Shown here: one piece after another, positions 62,546 through 64,000 of the stretch
Layout: each line of letters begins with the position of its first letter
Numbering within the stretch: position 1 is the first letter of the stretch
Origin: Colletes latitarsis
Lineage: Eukaryota; Arthropoda; Insecta; Hymenoptera; Colletidae
Length of the DNA: 64,000 nucleotides
Direction: 5' to 3'
Assembly: GCF_051014445.1 (NCBI RefSeq)
Contig: NC_135136.1
Span: 27,980,001 to 28,044,000, forward strand
The notes under the pieces: model-generated
What the model was told of the DNA's origin: nothing
Database searches by the model: none
The model's input: only the letters and a program-made list of their open reading frames with translations
Position numbers and translations under genes: made by a program

Positions 62546-64000
62546 CATTAAACCTACCGCGACCGGTCAAATGACCGTTTTTAAAATTTCGTTTAGAATT
62601 TCTAACACACAATATTATTTTAGCGCCATTTAACTTGACGACTTTTCTTATAGTACACGTACAATGAATTTTACAATATTCACTTCTAATCTTATTGTTT
62701 ATTTTCTGAGAAAAATATGTAGTCTGTCTTGCCTACCACGACCGGTCATCTGACCGGTTGAACGATTTATGTTTTTTTGTAAAAAACTGGACATTTGGTA
62801 CCAAATTCTGGTTAGCTTTCGATGTAAATAGGAAATATATGTATAATAAAAACGAAAGAAGAGAATTTACAGTTCCCACTGTCTTAGAACAGTCTAACAA
62901 CGCGTATTAAAAATAGTTAAACGTTAGACGCGTTTAGTTTCGTAACTATTGGTGTTTTATTAATTATTGAGGCATTATTAGAAGCGGCAAAACCTCCCCT
63001 TTAAAATGGTTTTTGGTTTTTGTCGATCCGACTTTCTGTTTTTGAGATATCGTAATTTATGTAAAAGGTAATTTTTAAAATTCCGCTCTCGGCCTTAGAA
63101 AAGGCTATTAACGCGCATTAAAAATACTAAAAACTTTAGACGCGTGCAGTTCCGAAACTACTAGTGTTTTATTAATTATTGAGGCATTATTAGAAGCGGC
63201 AAAGCCTCCCCTTTAAAATGGCTTTTGGTTTTTCTCGATCGGACTTTCCGTTTCGGAGGTATCATCGTGTAAAGACAATCGTAATTTTTTAAATTCCGCT
63301 ACGTCTAACTCTCCGCCTTATGAAAGCCTATTAACGCGTATTAAAAATACTAAAAACTTTAGACGCGTGCAGTTCCGAAACTACTAGTGTTTTATTAATT
63401 ATTGAAGCATTGTTAGAAGCGGCAAAGTCTCCCCTTTAAAATGGCTTTTGGTTTTTGTCGATCCGACTTTCCGTTTTGGAGATATCGTAATTTATGTAAA
63501 TGGTAATTTTTTTAATTCGACTATCTCTGTCTTCGTCTAACGGAGTAGGACCTCTTTATCGCCCGTGCGTGGTGCTGACCTACCCCGCGTACGTGACTGT
63601 CGTGACCTAGTTTCGGCGTAGTGTTTCCAAGAATTTACTACGCACTGTTTACTATCTACGCACGCGTGAAATCAATGAACTCGCGAGCGCACAACGAAAG
63701 GTAAACAAACTCTATCTCCGAAACTAGCCGCCGCAACGACTTGAAATTAAAATCGCTATATCTCCGGAACTAATTACGCTATCGACTCGTACAAACGCTC
63801 GTTTTAAAGGGTATTTCATCCTCTACCTAATGATCATACCACCTACTACAATTTTTGCTATCTTCTATGTTTATTTTGATATTTATTTTGACGTTACATA
63901 CCCAAAGAAGTTTCAGCAATTTCTACTGATCGTACGACTAGTGTACGATAAAACTGGACCATAAATTGTTTATTTAATTAAAAATGAATTTACATACAGG
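62546..64000 (+). mobile_element. Family B element, running off the window end
   Basis: TTAA at 62542-62545, then CATTAAACCTACCGCGACC and the palindromic motif CCGGTCAAATGACCG. A second palindromic motif, ACCGGTCATCTGACCGGT, lies at about 62739-62758. Three tandem units follow at about 62880-63530, with landmark 'ttccgaaactactagtgttt' starts at 62939, 63150 and 63373 (spacing 211 and 223). Each includes 'cccctttaaaatgg' and 'gatatcgtaatttatgtaaa' wording. The end near 64000 (acatacagg) corresponds to an internal position of the 3451-4759 copy, so the right terminus lies outside the window. Confidence 0.85.
62880..63530. repeat. Internal 211-223 bp tandem repeat of family B
   Basis: Three consecutive units are bounded by the recurring 'ac(g)cgtattaaaaata' and 'gaagcggcaaa(a/g)(c/t)ctcccctttaaaatgg' phrases. 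The last two are nearly identical over their 3' two thirds. The copy at 3451-4759 has two units, in reverse orientation. Confidence 0.8.

Overview
This is AT-rich eukaryotic, almost certainly insect, DNA. My best guess is a bee-like or other hymenopteran genome, inferred from the base composition (AT-rich background broken by GC-rich islands of 0.5-1 kb) and from the transposon types (piggyBac, Tc1/mariner, TA- and TTAA-flanked MITEs, a non-LTR reverse transcriptase scrap). The species cannot be named from this sequence. I find no host gene, tRNA, rRNA or CRISPR array that I can defend. The window reads as intergenic or intronic DNA colonised by layered transposable elements.

Five repeat families (my labels) explain most of the structure. 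Family A, ends TA-CAGGGTGTTCGG...CCGAACACCCTG-TA, has ten copies (1-359, 1598-2033, 11908-12205, 15945-16451, 21234-22279, 24310-25137, 26655-27541, 36157-36990, 40321-40679, 49532-50570). It has inverted arms of about 110 bp around a variable number of 144-bp tandem modules, and three copies carry an extra central module of about 350 bp. Family B (TTAA-flanked, TIR YACTAAACCTACCG, internal 210-220 bp repeats) has copies at 3451-4759, about 13985-15690, 34167-37016 and 62546 to the window end. Family C (40680-41196, 50571-50775) is fused to the right end of two family A copies. Family D (35125-36002; decayed copy about 52058-52565) has TIR GGRGTCAGTCTCATG and TTAA flanks. Family E (7515-7747, 38937-39166) is a 233-bp TTAA MITE.

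Transposase relics: a Tc1-like pseudogene at about 6100-7215 (+), split by a 267-bp insertion with a 6-bp target duplication; a piggyBac pseudogene at 22440-24129 (-), nearly full length but broken by frameshifts and a stop; a separate piggyBac C-terminal cysteine-rich scrap at 49351-49530 (-); a Tc1-like element with both TIRs at 54991-56277 (-); and a non-LTR reverse transcriptase fragment at 21120-21203 (+).

The most informative locus is 34163-37020. A family B element there carries a family D element inserted at TTAA and a family A element inserted at TA, and that family A copy in turn carries a 292-bp poly(A)-tailed retroposed segment with a 10-bp target duplication. Comparison with the uninterrupted family B copy at 3451-4759 gives near-empty sites, and these fix the target preferences of families A and D. 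No set of cooperating genes is present. The biology here is transposon ecology: nesting, internal tandem expansion and co-amplification.
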